DNA of 64,000 nt from Drosophila pseudoobscura (GCF_009870125.1 NC_046683.1:56497869-56561868), one strand, 5' to 3'; numbered from the stretch's first letter, positions 1 through 13,329 are shown. Numbers and translations are program-made. The notes: a model not told the origin generated them from the letters alone.

Positions 1-2204
1 CACTGCAGTCGCATAAAACAAAAGCGAATGACAATTTGAAAAAGGACAACGGAAGGGACGAAAAGGGACGCAAAACGAGAAAAGTCCCTCCACCAAAGGT
101 GACTTTTAATGCCTTTTGTGTGGCTGTTGTTGCTGTCGTCGTTGCTGTTGTGATTGCTGCTGGTTTGTCGCACACACACAACAAACACGTGTAAGGGTTA
201 AGGGGGTGACAAATTGAAGCACCCAACCACCCAGCCACCCAACCCCATCCACCCCTGGCTGTAGTGGCAGTGCTTTGTCATGGCCTCGATTCCGTTTTTG
301 TTTTCGTTTTCCATTTTAATTGTTAAAATTATTGCATGCAACAAGGCAGAAGAGTGGAAAACTGTAACAAGCTTGCTAGATTGCACATCAAGTGCCCCTT
401 CAGGTGGCATGCGGCATGCGGCATGTGACTGTAATAAAGGTTTTTCCCACAGCCCTGCCACAACCGATCTGCAAAATGGGGCTTCCATGTTGCAAAATGC
501 GCAAAGATGACCGAATTTCAAGGCATTGCACATCAGGATATTCTACGATTAATTCACTTAACTTCAGCAATGATTTGGTGACCCCGAAAGCGGATTTGCC
601 CCCAAACCGTCTCCTCCTCTGGACGGTCCTCGTGACATGCTGCAACAATAGAAAAACTGTTGTAATAACAGAACTTTTCTAATCAACCTGCTGGACTCTG
701 GCCCTGCTGCTCCTCCCTTGCCAACCGGCTGATGCCATGTAAGTTTATTAAAATGATGTCCTGCAGATATATGCAGACACTCGTCGGGAGACAGAAGGAC
801 CCGAATGGATTGGCTGTGATGGGATGCCATGGGATAGGAATCAAATGAATCGAACGTTGTGTCGACTAATGTCCGAGAGCTGACAATCGAAGCGGAGAGC
901 ATTAAAAGACTAAGCCGTGCCCAAGGAAAACTGTCAAGGCAAACAAAATGGAAATTTGAATGGGAATAGCAAGAAGTTTGGGGTTATGTGAAGGTTCGAT
1001 TCGATTCGATTCGTTTCGATTGGAGCTGAGTGGAGACCGGAGACCGGAGACCAGAGACCAGAGACCAGAGACGAGGGCGTCAAGCTGAAAAATCAAGCAA
1101 AGTGAAGAGCCAGTGTTCGCTCCCCTTGTAGCTCTCTGTTTTTCCACTTTCCCACTCAAATGAAAATGCATTTATTTATAAAGCAAACGACAAAAGTCCC
1201 AAGTGCCAGGGACAGGGCGAGAGACAGGGACAGGGACAGGGCCAGAGACAGGGACAGGGACAGGGCTGGAGCAACAGGATATATGTACGAGTGTACGCGT
1301 GTACGAGTATCTGTATCTGTAAATGTATCTCTGTCTCGTATCCGTATCTCGTACATGGCACAAATGCAAAACTGCATTTGCTGGTTACCTATTGGCAGGA
1401 CACACCCATCGAGTGCCTTCCCCCTGCGGTGCCCCTCCGGTTGTGGGGCCTGTTGCCAATTTTATTGACAACCCTACAATCGTGGGTGGTGCTGGTAACC
1501 CTTTTTCCACTGCCCGCCTGCCCCCCCCGTCCTTCCTCCTCGACCGCCTCCTTCGCCCCATGTGGATCCGGATGGGGTTGGGTTGCATTTTGTGACAATG
1601 TTTATTTAGATTTTGCTGCTGCCAATTGCTGACATTGCAATTTCTATTCCACACACACACACAGACACACACACGGACGGCACACAGATACGATGTGCTG
1701 CGTGTGCAGTGTGCAGCGTTGCATTTCATTATACACTGGCAGAAAACATTGAGAGACATGATTAGCGATGGAGAAATATTCCCTTCTGCCTTCTTCCTTG
1801 GAGTTGCTCATCCGACTCGCAAGGAGTCTCATTTTATGCGAGTTTATGCAAGTATCTTTGCATCTGCAAGTGCATCTGCATCTGTACTTGATGTCCTTCA
1901 GCTCGTTTCGCTTCTGCGGTCTTCTGTGTGCTTGTGTGTGTGTGCTGTACTTTTTGGCATTTTAATTTCAAATTGTCAATTGGATTTAAGTACACTCGAC
2001 AGCAACAACACCAGCAGCAGCAGCAGCAACAGCAGCATTGGCTGTGGCAGCATCAGGGGGGGCAGGGATACATGTAGAACACACACATACATATGTGGGC
2101 TCTGATTGTCTTCATCGCTCCCTCAACGCAAATTTGGGGAAATTGTTTGCCTATTATCAGAGACCAAAGAAACCAAAGTCAGCCTTGGTCTCAGCCGCAG
2201 CCCC

Positions 2205-2246
2205 GAGGAGGAGGAGGAGGCGGAGGAGGAGGAGGAGGAGGAGGAG
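2205..2246 (+). repeat. (GAG)n trinucleotide tract
   Basis: A nearly pure GAG/GGA trinucleotide run with one interrupting GCG. It is not in a supported coding frame, so it reads as a microsatellite. Confidence 0.85.
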
Positions 2247-2818
2247 TTGGCCATAAAATTTGATTTTAAAATGTGTCAAAAGTGCTTTAAATGTGACAAA
2301 ATTTGATTATGGCCTTTGTTGTTTTGCGTTCTGGCATCTGGCATGCGAGTATATGGCATTTTGATTGCTGAGCGCCACTGAGACTCCTCTGAATGGGAAT
2401 TACTTGGGCATTAAGAGCATCTGATCCGCCCACAGAGGCAGATTCAGGGGCAGAGGCAGAGTCAGGGGCATACTCGAATGCACAAACGCAGCTCCAATTA
2501 AGTTAATATTATTTTCCCTGTTGATGGCCTGCCATCGAATTTCAAATCAACGAATTCCAGAAATGGAATGGAATCATAATCTAAACAAAGCTTAGCTGCC
2601 AGACCCAAATGCAATTGATCGAACATTCAGCGCTCTGAATGGTGAGGAGGGGGGGGCCCTGCCACAGCTGGAGCTGCATTGGCATCTGGAAACTGGCGTT
2701 GATGTTGCCACTGATGATTTTGTTGCAATTACTCGCACCCAATGTTTTTGCAGCTCTTCGCTGGTGGTGTCCATTCATGTGTTGTTTGCGCCACCACCCG
2801 ATGATAATCAGGCAGCCG

Positions 2819-2866
2819 ACAGCCCACAGCCCACAGTCCACAGCCCACAGCCCACAGCCCACAGCC
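2819..2866 (+). repeat. Tandem heptamer array, unit CCCACAG
   Basis: The 7-bp unit CCCACAG is repeated about six times with one CCCACAG-to-TCCACAG variant. It is a minisatellite-like array in non-coding DNA. Confidence 0.85.
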
Positions 2867-4933
2867 AGGAGCTCCTCTCTCGGTGGGAGAGAGTGGCCGG
2901 GGAAGTATTTGCAATTAGTGTCAATTAGCCGGGGGTTTTTAGTTATGGCCCAGAATGTTTATGCAGTTGGTAAATACACAATGGACGGATGAGTGAACGA
3001 ATGAATGAATGCATTCTCTGTGGGCTGATTGTGGAGGCCCGTAGGCCTGGAGGCTTGGAGGCCCGGAGACCTGCTTTATATTCCCATCACAACCGAGTGG
3101 TGTACCCATGTGTGGGCTTTCAGAGTTATTTGTGCCGTTTTATGATCTATTCGCCAAAAAATTAATATACCAACTCTCCCCAGACAAGAGGGATTTGCGT
3201 GTCCGTATCCGTGTCCGCATCCGTAATCCAGGCCCCACCCCCAAGTGCACTCATTATATATGCCAGGAGCAAGCTGAACAGCTGACGCATTGCTGCCGGG
3301 AGAAGGACCCGGACCCGAACCCGGTCCCGGTCCCGGTCCAGGACCGAAAATCGCATTATAAAGGTCTCCTTCTAGCGTTCGCCGCACCGAACCCTTCGGA
3401 ACAGAGCTGTGCAAAATATGCGCTCCAGGACGAGCCCTAGCCGGCGCCCTACCCCTTGCCGCATTTGCCACGCAATTTGAAAACTTGCCAAAAGACAGAC
3501 GAGGAATAGAACGGAGACGGGGGACCGGGGACCGGGGACGGGGTACCAGGCCAAGGATGAGGACAACAGCGAAGGATATTTTGCAAACAAATAATAAAAA
3601 TCCAATTTTACATTTAATCACGCGCTCAGTCAAACAAAAAAAGGGAACTGAAAAGGGCAGAAATAAACTTTCGACAACGGCTGCCGTGTTGTCGCCCAAA
3701 GGACATGCTGCTCTCAGGCATCAACCCCCAGCCCCTGCCCCTGCCCCTGCCCCGGCCCCAGCCTCCTACTCGCAGCATCGCATCCCCCTCCAACCATTTA
3801 TTCATTCATTCATTCATTCATGCAGCCCCTTGCTCGAGCGAGGGCTCAAGGATCAGGGCTCAAGACTCAAGGCTCAAGGTGACTCAAGTATTTTGCTTAA
3901 TTTATTGCATTTTCTACGCTAAAATGCGCAAAAACTTTTACCCGAGCCCCTGAAAATTAGGCTGCTCAACGGATCCGAAATGCCCCCGACTCCTGGTGCT
4001 TCCTGTGTGCCTCCTCCCGAGGCCTCCGCCTGTGCATCCTGTGCGTCATTATAAATTTAAAAAGCGTGTTAAAAGGGGTGCAAATGCCAGCCTCCTGCCC
4101 AACCTGGACCCGGCTCGACCCCAGCCACACCCCGGCCCCGACACACAATAAATTTCATTTTTCATCATTGCAATTTCTGCGCGTAATTTTTCGTACATGT
4201 CGCACATAATTCATTCCCCAGGCAGCGTGCTACAGTGCGGCGTGCTACAGTGCGGTACGGTGCGGTGTCGCCTGCGACATATGGATTAAGTGCCGTGAAA
4301 AGGTCTCCTTTTATCCCAATCTCCGTTGAAAAATTAACACTCGCTCTTGGAGTGCTTCCAGGATTCATCTCCGTTTCAATGGGAACGTGGCACTTGTTTT
4401 GCATTAGCTGCAGATCCGATTGGGGGAAGGGGAAGGGGAATTCGATTTCCCCTTCCGGGTATCAGTATCATTGCAGCGGCTTAGCCTTCAGCTCGGTGTA
4501 ACTTTCCGTGGAGCAACTTCCCGTGGAAAATCTATTTGAATTCAGATGGGTTTGCCCATCCGCACAGAGAATCCGATTCCTCCGATGGCCATGATGCAAA
4601 TGTCATCACAGTCTGTTGAGTGAATGAGGGACTGAATGGATGACAGACTGCTTTGTCTGACGTCACCGAACGAAATCATGACGCATATGATAATGACAAT
4701 GATTGCACTCTCCCAATCCCCCATCTCCAGCCCCACTTTCCCATATGGCTACCAGCTTTGGTGGGGCAGTCAGGCGAGAGTACGAGAAGGGGGCGTCATG
4801 TGTGATGACTATGAATGGAGATGGACAGACTGAGCAGAGAACTATACGAGGGCGGAGGTGGAGGTGGAGTCGCTGGGGTGGGCAAGCCAAAGCCAAACGA
4901 GACATGGATGTTACTTTTTACTGTCAGCCCCAT

Positions 4934-4965
<32 letters not shown>

Positions 4966-4975
4966 GCAGCAGCAG
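4934..4975 (+). repeat. (CAG)n trinucleotide tract
   Basis: CAG repeats with a CGG interruption. A frame would give polyglutamine, but the surrounding open frame has no other coding character, so this is treated as a non-coding microsatellite. Confidence 0.8.
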
Positions 4976-6215
4976 TCGCAGTGGATCCCAGGGAAGGACT
5001 TCCCTGTGACAGTCGTACAAGAAATACAAATTTGCAAAATAAGCAAGGACCAGGGCCCAGACCATTGTGAGATAAATGACGACATGCTAAGGGAAGTGTC
5101 AACTGATTGCGCTGAGCTAGGCAGGCGTAAAAAACACGACTGCGACTGCGGAGGGGAGGTGGTGGGGAGGCGAGGATGAGGATGAGGATGAGGACGACGA
5201 CTCCTGCACGTGACGTATACGCCTCGTTGTGCGTGTGATGAACGCACAGATCCCGCTGAAAAGAAGCCGGGAAGCAGGGCAGCAGGGAGCAGCACTCCGA
5301 CAATAAAACACAATAAAAAGAAATTATGAATAAATAATACGCAAAGTAGCAATAGCTACAACACCGGAAAAAAAAGGAACGAACGCGTCGGGAATTCAAT
5401 GCAAAGCGGCGTCATCTGTTTATGATTTATATATTTTTTAATATTTGACTGAGCGACAGGCAGACAGACGGCAGGACGAACGGATAGACAGCCTGGCGAC
5501 GCTGCCTTTTTTTTCTATTTTTTTTTTTGGTTTTTTTTGGTTGCTTCAAAGGGAAGCCCCCGACATTTGTTATTCATGGGACGAAAATCAACGCCAAACA
5601 AAATCAGCCACCATTAGACAAGCATTTGTTCGGCAATTCCAGATTTAGCTCATTTCATTCTCATCTCCTTCCTGTTCCTGCTCCCGCTGCTCCTGCTGCT
5701 GCTCTTGTTCCTGGTCTGCTCCATTCACCTTCTCGACTTCCTTTCTATTTCGAGTTTCTTTTGCTAAATTTAATTAATTTTCACGCCATTTCCGCAGTGT
5801 CTGCGGAGCTGGGACTGGGACTGCGACTGGGACTGGGCACTGCCTTGAAAGGATTCTCGCGCAAGGCCAGAAATTTCTCATTAGCAGCTGCTCGACCCAG
5901 AGAAAAAGCGCACAAAATGTTCTCTAATGAAATGTTTGCTCGCCACTCGTGTCACTCGCGCATCCGTTTTGGCCCAAGCGGCTGCTGCTGCTGCTGCTGG
6001 GGGGAGGGGGTGGGCGTTGGGGAGTCCTGCCGGAAGTGGCGCTGAATGGAACGCATTGCCAGCCGAGCTGCTCCACTTCCGGCCAAACTCTGCGCCTTGA
6101 TTAGTCTTAATTAGATTTCACCTGGACGGCGCCAAGCAAAAGAGTTGTGTGCCTCCCACCGCCCCTCCCCCAAAGACCCACCAAAAGAAAAGTTAGAGGT
6201 CTCATCGAATGATCC

Positions 6216-6221
6216 TTTAAT
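6216..6221 (-). terminator. PolyA signal (ATTAAA) of the protease homologue
   Basis: ATTAAA on the minus strand lies 11 bases beyond the TGA stop of the protease homologue. It is the common variant polyadenylation hexamer and would give a very short 3' UTR. Confidence 0.5.
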
Positions 6222-6231
6222 GCAAGACCTG

Positions 6232-7062
6232 TCACACATCGTCAATAATGAGGGATCGTATCCACTGCGTGTATTCTGTGAGTCGGGTGTAGACCAGCAG
6301 CCGGTTCTGACGGCAGTCGAGCTGGCTGGCAAAGGAGGCCACGCCGACGATCACCCGGAGGTCGCGCAGGACCAGGGGACTCCCCGAGTCCAGCAGACAG
6401 CTGTTGTCCCCTTCAGCCAGGGCGGTGCACATCATCGAGTCCTGAATGATCTGGCCGAAGCCACTCTTGCGGCAGAAGTGGTTGGACTTCGCCTCCACCT
6501 GAATGAGCCGCAGCTGGTTCGTGCTCATCTGGGCGACGTGGTGGCGCCCCCAGCCCGCCGAGTATGTCCACTCGTCGATGTAGGGCAGGCGGATCTTCTG
6601 GCTGGGCAGAGACACGGCTCTCACCCTGTCCGAGAACCTCACATAGCCCGTTCGGATGAGGGCCAGGTCGTGCTTGAAGTCCTTGTTCTTGGGATTGGTG
6701 TGGACGGCCTTGCTGGTGACGTGCTGCGTGAAGAGGGACTTGTCGCGCTGGTAGGCGCCGTAGTTGACGGCGATGTGGGACGCGTGCTTGGTGCACGAGG
6801 CCACCGTGACGACCCAGCAGTGGGCCAGAATGGCCCCCGCGCAAAACCAACTGCCCTTCCTTCCCCTGAAGTCGATGGCCACCACGAAGGGCAAATCGGT
6901 CTCCATTACCTCGAAGCCCGCCTCGAACACCTTCTGCTTAATGTCGAGCAGCGGTACAAACCGTATAGGCACGGGCTTCAGAACCTGCTCCACTAACCCA
7001 TCGCCCGTCGCAAGGAGCCAGAGGCCCACCACACCGAAGAGCAGCAGTGTTGTCTTGTCCAT
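6232..7062 (-). CDS. Secreted serine protease homologue (S1 fold, non-catalytic)
   Basis: A single-exon 276-residue protein with a chymotrypsin (S1) fold. Residues 1-22 form a signal peptide, so the product should be secreted. The triad is broken: the TAAHC motif reads VASC, placing Ser89 where His57 should be. Asp102 (D132 in DLALI) and Ser195 (S226 in DSGSP) remain. Gly193 of the oxyanion hole is Leu224, Gly197 is Ser228, and specificity position 189 is Asn220. Cysteines fit the usual pairs C74-C90, C197-C212 and C222-C250. No arginine followed by an IVGG-type start is visible, so zymogen activation looks absent. It therefore belongs with the insect serine protease homologues, which act as binding proteins or cofactors; its specific role is unknown. 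The ATG lies about 42 bases downstream of a good TATA box, which fixes the start. It stands alone, with no neighbouring protease copies. Confidence 0.9.
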   Translation of the reverse strand: MDKTTLLLFGVVGLWLLATGDGLVEQVLKPVPIRFVPLLDIKQKVFEAGFEVMETDLPFVVAIDFRGRKGSWFCAGAILAHCWVVTVASCTKHASHIAVNYGAYQRDKSLFTQHVTSKAVHTNPKNKDFKHDLALIRTGYVRFSDRVRAVSLPSQKIRLPYIDEWTYSAGWGRHHVAQMSTNQLRLIQVEAKSNHFCRKSGFGQIIQDSMMCTALAEGDNSCLLDSGSPLVLRDLRVIVGVASFASQLDCRQNRLLVYTRLTEYTQWIRSLIIDDV

Positions 7063-7103
7063 GATTGATCAACGACTTGGGCCACCCAAAGACCTCCACT
7101 TGG

Positions 7104-7111
7104 CTTTTATA
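7104..7111 (-). promoter_or_regulatory. TATA box of the protease homologue
   Basis: TATAAAAG on the minus strand, 42-49 bases upstream of the start codon. Transcription starting about 30 bases downstream would give a 5' UTR of only about 15-20 bases, typical of small secreted-protein genes in flies. Confidence 0.65.
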
Positions 7112-8144
7112 GCCCCTCGGACCGGACTCCCGCTCCACAACTGGCCGACCAGCTGCTGACAATCGGTTTCCAGAACTCGTCCGGAAACTCGATGCCACCA
7201 ATTCCCCTTTTGTTTACTTCTGCAGCAATACGGCTATTGATTTGCACTTGAGGTTTCTGGGAACTGCATATTTGCTGACATCAACAGCCGCGGAAACCGA
7301 ACACAGCGATTCCAGGCTCGGGATCGGCTCACATGCCTTTTCCCAGAACTTAAGCCATCACCTCCGCACCACATGCTTTGGCATGGCAGATGATTGGCGT
7401 CCCACGTCCCACATTAATCTAGCGGGGAAGGGTTTGTCTCGCCTCACCCGAGAGTCACATTGGGAGCCCGATGGAGAGATGGAAATTCCTCCCACCGCGC
7501 AAGATCCAGCCATCCTTGTCTTTGTCTTGGCACAAAGTGCAATAAACAGGTCCTTTTGAATCTCCTGCAGCTGTTCCTCGCCGAAGGAAGCCCGCGTTAA
7601 CCCAAAAATTATGGGCTTCAAATTAAATTTTCCGACTCCCATTGGCTGCCTGCCTGGTGTGTGGTGGCTGGCGCTGGCGCTGGTTCTGGTCTCGTGTTGT
7701 TTTTATGGTTTATGAAGTGTTGCGAAAGTATCTACAGATATAACTGAAATAAAACGGAGTCAAGATACACACACACACATACAGAGAGAGGGTACATCGC
7801 ACATCGCACTCGCTGCATCAGCAGAATGGACGGAACACTCGTACGGATTGGGGCTGAATGGAAATCAGGGTGTGGCGTGGGGCACGGAGACGTGGATGGT
7901 TGGCCACTTGTGAAACAACATGCAAAAGGATTTTCGTCGATTTTCGAGTGCTGTACTCTCGTATCTGTGCTCTTGCCACATGTGCTACGCGAACTGTTTC
8001 AGCCACCGTGCAACCCCCCCACCCCCCGCACCCACCCACCTCCTGGATAAACATTGGTGCCTCTTTCTCTTGCTCTCGTTCTCGTTCTCTGTTGTTTTTC
8101 CATGGCTACTTGCGACTTTTTCCGCATTTTCCTTTCTCTGCGCC

Positions 8145-8192
8145 GCTGGCTGGCTGCTGGCTGCCTCGCTGGCTGGCTGGCCATTTGGCACT
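8145..8192 (+). repeat. TGGC-type tetranucleotide repeats
   Basis: Interrupted repeats of GCTG/TGGC. The same unit on the opposite strand (CCAG) recurs near 8668-8700 and again in the plus orientation near 57,150. Confidence 0.7.
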
Positions 8193-10496
8193 TCTGTTAT
8201 TTTGTATTTTCCTTAGCACATTTCCCTGCCTGCAATCCCTCCGCCATCGCCATCCTTCGCTGTGTTCTGTTGTAGTGCTCAGCGGCATTTATTGTTTCTG
8301 GCGTCAGTTGTTGCACTTTTTTCCACTGGCAGCGGCAGCGGCACCGGTACTGGCACTTCCACTGGCACTTCCACTTCCTTTTCCTCTTTGGGGCTTGGAC
8401 ACATCGCGCTTTCTCAGCATTTTTAACAGTTTATTTGGCCACGGCATGAAACTAACCAGCAGGCACTAGTCCTCCTCGTCCGAGTCCTCGTCCGAGTCCC
8501 ACTCCTGGGGCGGAAGGACAGCTCCTGGAGCCCTGACAGAGGGAGTGTGAGAGAGTTCTCAAAACTGTTTCGCAACTCTTTCGACGCAGTCATAAATTAA
8601 ACAACTGACAAATCAAACTCCCATCAAATGGTCCGTGTACACAGTGTTTCAAGGGCTAAAACAACACAGCCAGGCAGCCAGCCAGCCAGCCAGGCAGCCA
8701 CAGCCGGAGAGCCACAATAAATCTGTATGGAATCCTCAAACAATTACATGGCCGCGACAGGGAATATGTGTGGGGGAAGGGAAGGACGAGCCATAAAAAG
8801 ACAAACTGCAAGCGCAGCAATGCCAACAGCAAACAGCAAACAGCAAGGAATCGCATAGCGCCGGAATCGTTGCACAATTAACAAAATAAAAGGCGGGGGC
8901 AACGGGGCAACGGGGCTGGGGGCACATTTTATGAGATTCTGATATGCCGCTTAGCCGGGGAGAAAGGACAAAACCACAGGCAGGCCAAAGGTATGCTCAC
9001 ATACTGGGGGGAACGGGCCGAAACCGTTTAAAGTATGCAACAATAATTTGCGGCTCTCACGCGCCTTGTATCTGCGTCCCAGCAGGCACCTGACCAGCAG
9101 CCACTCCTCATGGGCCTCATGGGCCAGGGGGTGGCCACTTTGCACTCCTTCTCTCTCACTCGCTGGGCATCATTTTCGGCCCTTTTGGCATCTATCTCTG
9201 ACCGGTCCTCAGGCTTTCAGCCTTTTCGCCCTTTCCCAGTGTTCTTTCCCTTTTTCTTTCCCTTTTTCCCATTTTTCCCCCATTTTTTCCCATTTTTTTT
9301 TTTTTTTGGCTGCTGCGGCAAATATTTTATATGCGTTGCATTGCTCAGTGAATCCTTGGGCTGCCTTTTGGCCAGTTTTATTGCCATTGCAGATGATGGA
9401 CATTTGGCGTTGGCGATTGGGTGCTCCCCTTCACGGACCCCGCTTGGCTCCCTCAAATCCTTGTGCTCTCTGGGCCCGTTTTATGTGCTGCCTGACGAAC
9501 TTGATTGGAAGTCAGCGAATTTCTCTCTGTTCCGATCCCTTTGCCATTCACCCGGCGTTTTTTTGCCGTGTCCAGTCACTGGGCACTTCACTAACAGCTT
9601 TGAGTGTCCACGCAAACCCCACACAGAGACTCCTCTGTAGAGCTCTGCAGAGGATGAGATGGGGATTGCTGTGCAGGAAGAGCGTGTTTGGCATCTTCAA
9701 CTGAATGTTGCCACTGCTGATGTTTCTTGCTGCCGCTGTCGCTGCTGCTGATGCAGCACTTGGCCGAAGAAGAGGCAAAACACTGCAAGCTCCTCCCCAA
9801 GGTTCGAGTTCATGTTTTGGCCGGAGATAGTCGTATCTTTGGTGCCGCAATAAAACAATTTGACCGAATTATTTAGCGGAGGAAAACCCTGCAAAAGTCG
9901 AACATAAATTTTTTAAATATGTCCTTTATCTGCCTCCATTTCGGCAACACATTGATACGCGACAAGCTTGCAGCCTGCGGCAACCGAAAATGACATTTCA
10001 AAGCCAAACCGAAAACATATTTCGCCTACAACATTTTCGCGTATTTTCATGAGCACTTTCGTGGCCGCCAACGCTGGCGGGGATCTGGGCTGGGAACAGG
10101 CCTGGCTGGTGGCTGGTGGCTGGGGGATGGGGGATGGCACGACCCCATGGGGGGAGATGGAGGTGATGCAAATTATGCATGCGGCCATGACGACACACGG
10201 GTCGTATGTGTGATAAAAACCCCCAGAGCATTTCGAGTGCGGTTAGGCCGGCAACCTACTGCCTCCCTCGCAGGGTGGCTGCAGGAGTCCGACCCGAGCT
10301 CCGGGGTCTCTGTGCCACAACATCATCTCATTAACAATCAGGCCAAGCGAGAGGAGAGCGAGAACGGGTCCGGGAACGAGAGCGAGAACGAGGAGCAGAT
10401 GAATTGGGGACAGGACATTACGTTCGACGTACGTACGTGTCGGGGCTCAAATTTCAAATCAGTTTTCCGTGCTTCGCTTGCCCCTCGTTTTTGGGT

Positions 10497-10521
10497 GGGG
10501 GGGGGGGGGGGGGGGGGGGGG
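10497..10521 (+). repeat. Homopolymer run of 25 G
   Basis: An uninterrupted G25. A run this long is rare in fly euchromatin and its length may be imprecise in the assembly. It lies in non-coding DNA. Confidence 0.9.
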
Positions 10522-13297
10522 TGCCCGTTCCACTGCCAAGCGACCATTATTTAAATTCAAAAAAGCGATAACGACCGGGTAATGATGAAGTGCAGCAACA
10601 GCAGCATCCGCCGCCAGAATGGCCGCTGGACACTGCAGCAGCCAACAATCGACTGCAACACAGGACACAGAATACAGAACACCGAGCACCGAGCATCGAG
10701 TACCGAGCACCGAACACCGCACTGAACGTTGCAGGCGTTGGCCAAAATTGGTTGCGCGTTTGGGTCAACAGATGCCAAAGTCCTGGGGCCCATAAAGAGT
10801 GCGGAGGCGTCGTTGGTTCGGTTTTGTGACAGGGTCAACATATTGGCAGTAGTCCATGATGAACGAGGGGCCGCGTTTCCGGGCGTTTGCCCGGACAGGA
10901 GCCGGAGCGTGCGAAAATGAGTGACAAAGTGGTCGCGGCAAGGGTTTTCCTACGGCTCCCGCAGATCATTCCGCAACACTCTTTAATATTTCTTAGCCGG
11001 CCCCACACTCAGCCACCCATCTGCTGCTGTAAATCCGCCTTGTCTGGCGGTCGCATAAAAATATCTAAAATATGCTCGACAAACGCATCGTTTGTACCCG
11101 CCCCCCAGCACCACCCAATGGCCCGCTGATGCCATATAAATAACAGATTTAGTGGCCTCAGCCCTCGGTCTCGGGCGTATTTTGTTTGTTTTTAGCCCTG
11201 AGCCTTTCGACCAACAGCCAACAGCCAGCAGCCAGCATCCAAGAGCCAGACAGCTGATAACGGAGTCGGCTTTGTTGTCGTTGTCCCAGACTAGGCGCAG
11301 TCATGGTCGTGGTACTGGACTGGTCCTAGTCCTGGGCCTGAACCAGTTGCTTTTTATGTGTCATAACACTGGCGACCATGGACGTGAATGCGAGCCTAGA
11401 CACAGACACAGACACAGACACAAACGTGGATGTGGACGTGGCTAAGGACGTGGCTGTGGACTGTGGACTGTCGACAACGTTGGCGGCTTTTAATGGCTGG
11501 CCAAACTGGCGCAAAAAGCAAACAGGAGCTCGCAGGACGAGAAACAGGGCAAACAATGGCCGCGCCATCATTGACTGCGTTAATTGCTGTCATTCATTTG
11601 AAAAGTCATAAGCGCGATTTTTGGACCTACCCGGCACCACCTACCACCTACCACCTACCGCCGCGACCCAACCCCCGGCCCACCGACCTTCCGTTCGTCC
11701 TTCCTGCCGTTAAAAGTGATGATTATGCGTTCACTCTTTCGCTTTCGCTGCGGCGATTGGGGGCTTTGGGCCCGTCTCTTGGCTTCCATAACATTTAACG
11801 GGGGTTCGCTTTGGTTCGCTTTGGTTCGGTTTTATGCTCTCTTTCACCCCCTCCATCATTGCTGTCATCATCGATGGTCGGTTTGGCTCGCTGCAGATCT
11901 TAATCCCCCACTGGGGACGGGGCCAAAAACAATCTGCGCTTTACTCTTACTTTTATGAAAGCCCCAAACCCAAACCCACAGCCAAACCCACAGCCAAACC
12001 CCCAACCAAACCCAATGCCAATGCCAATCCCTGCCCCCATTGACATTCCCTTTCAGCCATGGTCATATTATCTGCTTACTTAGACTCGAACCCAAGCCCC
12101 GAACCCCGAGCCCCGAGCCCCAAACAAGAACCCATTGGTACTCCTTTTTCCCATTGCGATTCCTATTCCTAAACCCCGATCCGATCCGATCCCTTGGCAA
12201 ATCCAATTTGGCTTCTAAGCCCCCGACATTTTTGTTCTCGTTTATTGATTCTGGCCCTCCCGAATGGGCAAACAGATGAAAGGGTTACAGGAACAGGAAG
12301 TACCACGTACTGTGTGGTTGTCATTATCCAGGAGGACCTGTCTGGGGTGGGGCTGGGGGGTTGTCTGGGTCTGGGGGCGTGGTGTTATGGCAGTTTAATA
12401 AGCATTTTAAAAACGGTTTCATTTTTTGAGGGCTTTTAGATTTGCAGATAAGAGTGTACCCCGCCCCTGCCACTGGGTGCATCATTGACGTGTGCCTCCT
12501 CCTGGAGTGGAGTGGAGTGGCGTGGCGTGGCGTGGCATGGAGTGATGTTGCACTTGGCTTTAACAAGGGTACGCATATTGAAATTTTAATGCAACCTCCT
12601 TCTCGGCCAGAACAGAACGGATGCTCGGATATGTATACTCGTACATAAATTCCGCTCGTGTGGTTCCCAAAATGCATTACGGCCAACAGCTTCCTCCTGC
12701 TCTTTGGCCCCGGCTAAGCTAATCAAGGGCTGAGCCAACAATTTACTTAGCCCGGCACTCATGACCCCCAACCCCCCCAACCCACACCCCGACTCCCAAA
12801 TCAAGGGGAGGGCGGTGGTCTGTGGCCATTTCCCGCCGGTGCTTCCATCATATCAGCCTCGGTCTCGCTGGTGAGAGTGGGGCTGGGGCTGGGACTGGGA
12901 CTGGGACTGGGGCTGGGACTGGTGCTCCGTTTTAGTGTGAAGCGCCTTACATCCTTTCGTTTCGTTTCGTTTGGTTTGGTTTGGTTTGGCTGCGTCTGTC
13001 CGACGCCTCATGCATAAACCAATTTGCTTTGCATAAGCCCGGAGGGAGAGGTGCACCCCAAGTGAGACCTCTCCTGCAATTGCTGCAATTTTCCGACTTC
13101 ACTTTATGCATTTATGCGCCTTTGTCTGCGGCCTCGGCTTCGGCTTCACCTCTCTTTTTATGTGCGAGTATGTTGGGTTTTTGTTTGTGCTGCTCATCGT
13201 CTGCGGCGCTGGGTCATTAATTTGGAAGCGAACACCTCTTGAACCAGCCCGTGAACCCCCCGTGAACCCTCAGCCCTGGCCAATCAGTCGGACTGCA

Positions 13298-13329
13298 GGG
13301 CCTGGGCCTGGGCCTGGGCCTGGGCCTGG
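13298..13329 (+). repeat. Hexamer array, unit GGGCCT
   Basis: Five perfect tandem copies of GGGCCT in non-coding DNA. Confidence 0.85.

Larger units (their letters stand above)
1..6110. other. Non-coding stretch upstream of the protease homologue
   Basis: No reading frame here has a recognisable protein domain or convincing codon use. The frames that stay open are low-complexity translations of short tandem repeats. The stretch holds a GAG tract, a CAG tract, a CCCACAG heptamer array, purine-rich GGGACA-like repeats near 1210-1265 and an ATTC repeat near 3800. It is probably intergenic or intronic DNA; I see no RNA gene or transposon in it. Confidence 0.6.

Noticed and set aside
2819..2866. 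CRISPR-like regular repeat
   Set aside because: The units are directly tandem with no unique spacers, and the genome is that of an insect.
3076..3699. 207-codon minus-strand frame
   Set aside because: It includes a GPGPGPG stretch from a hexamer repeat and has no supported start, domain or neighbour signals.
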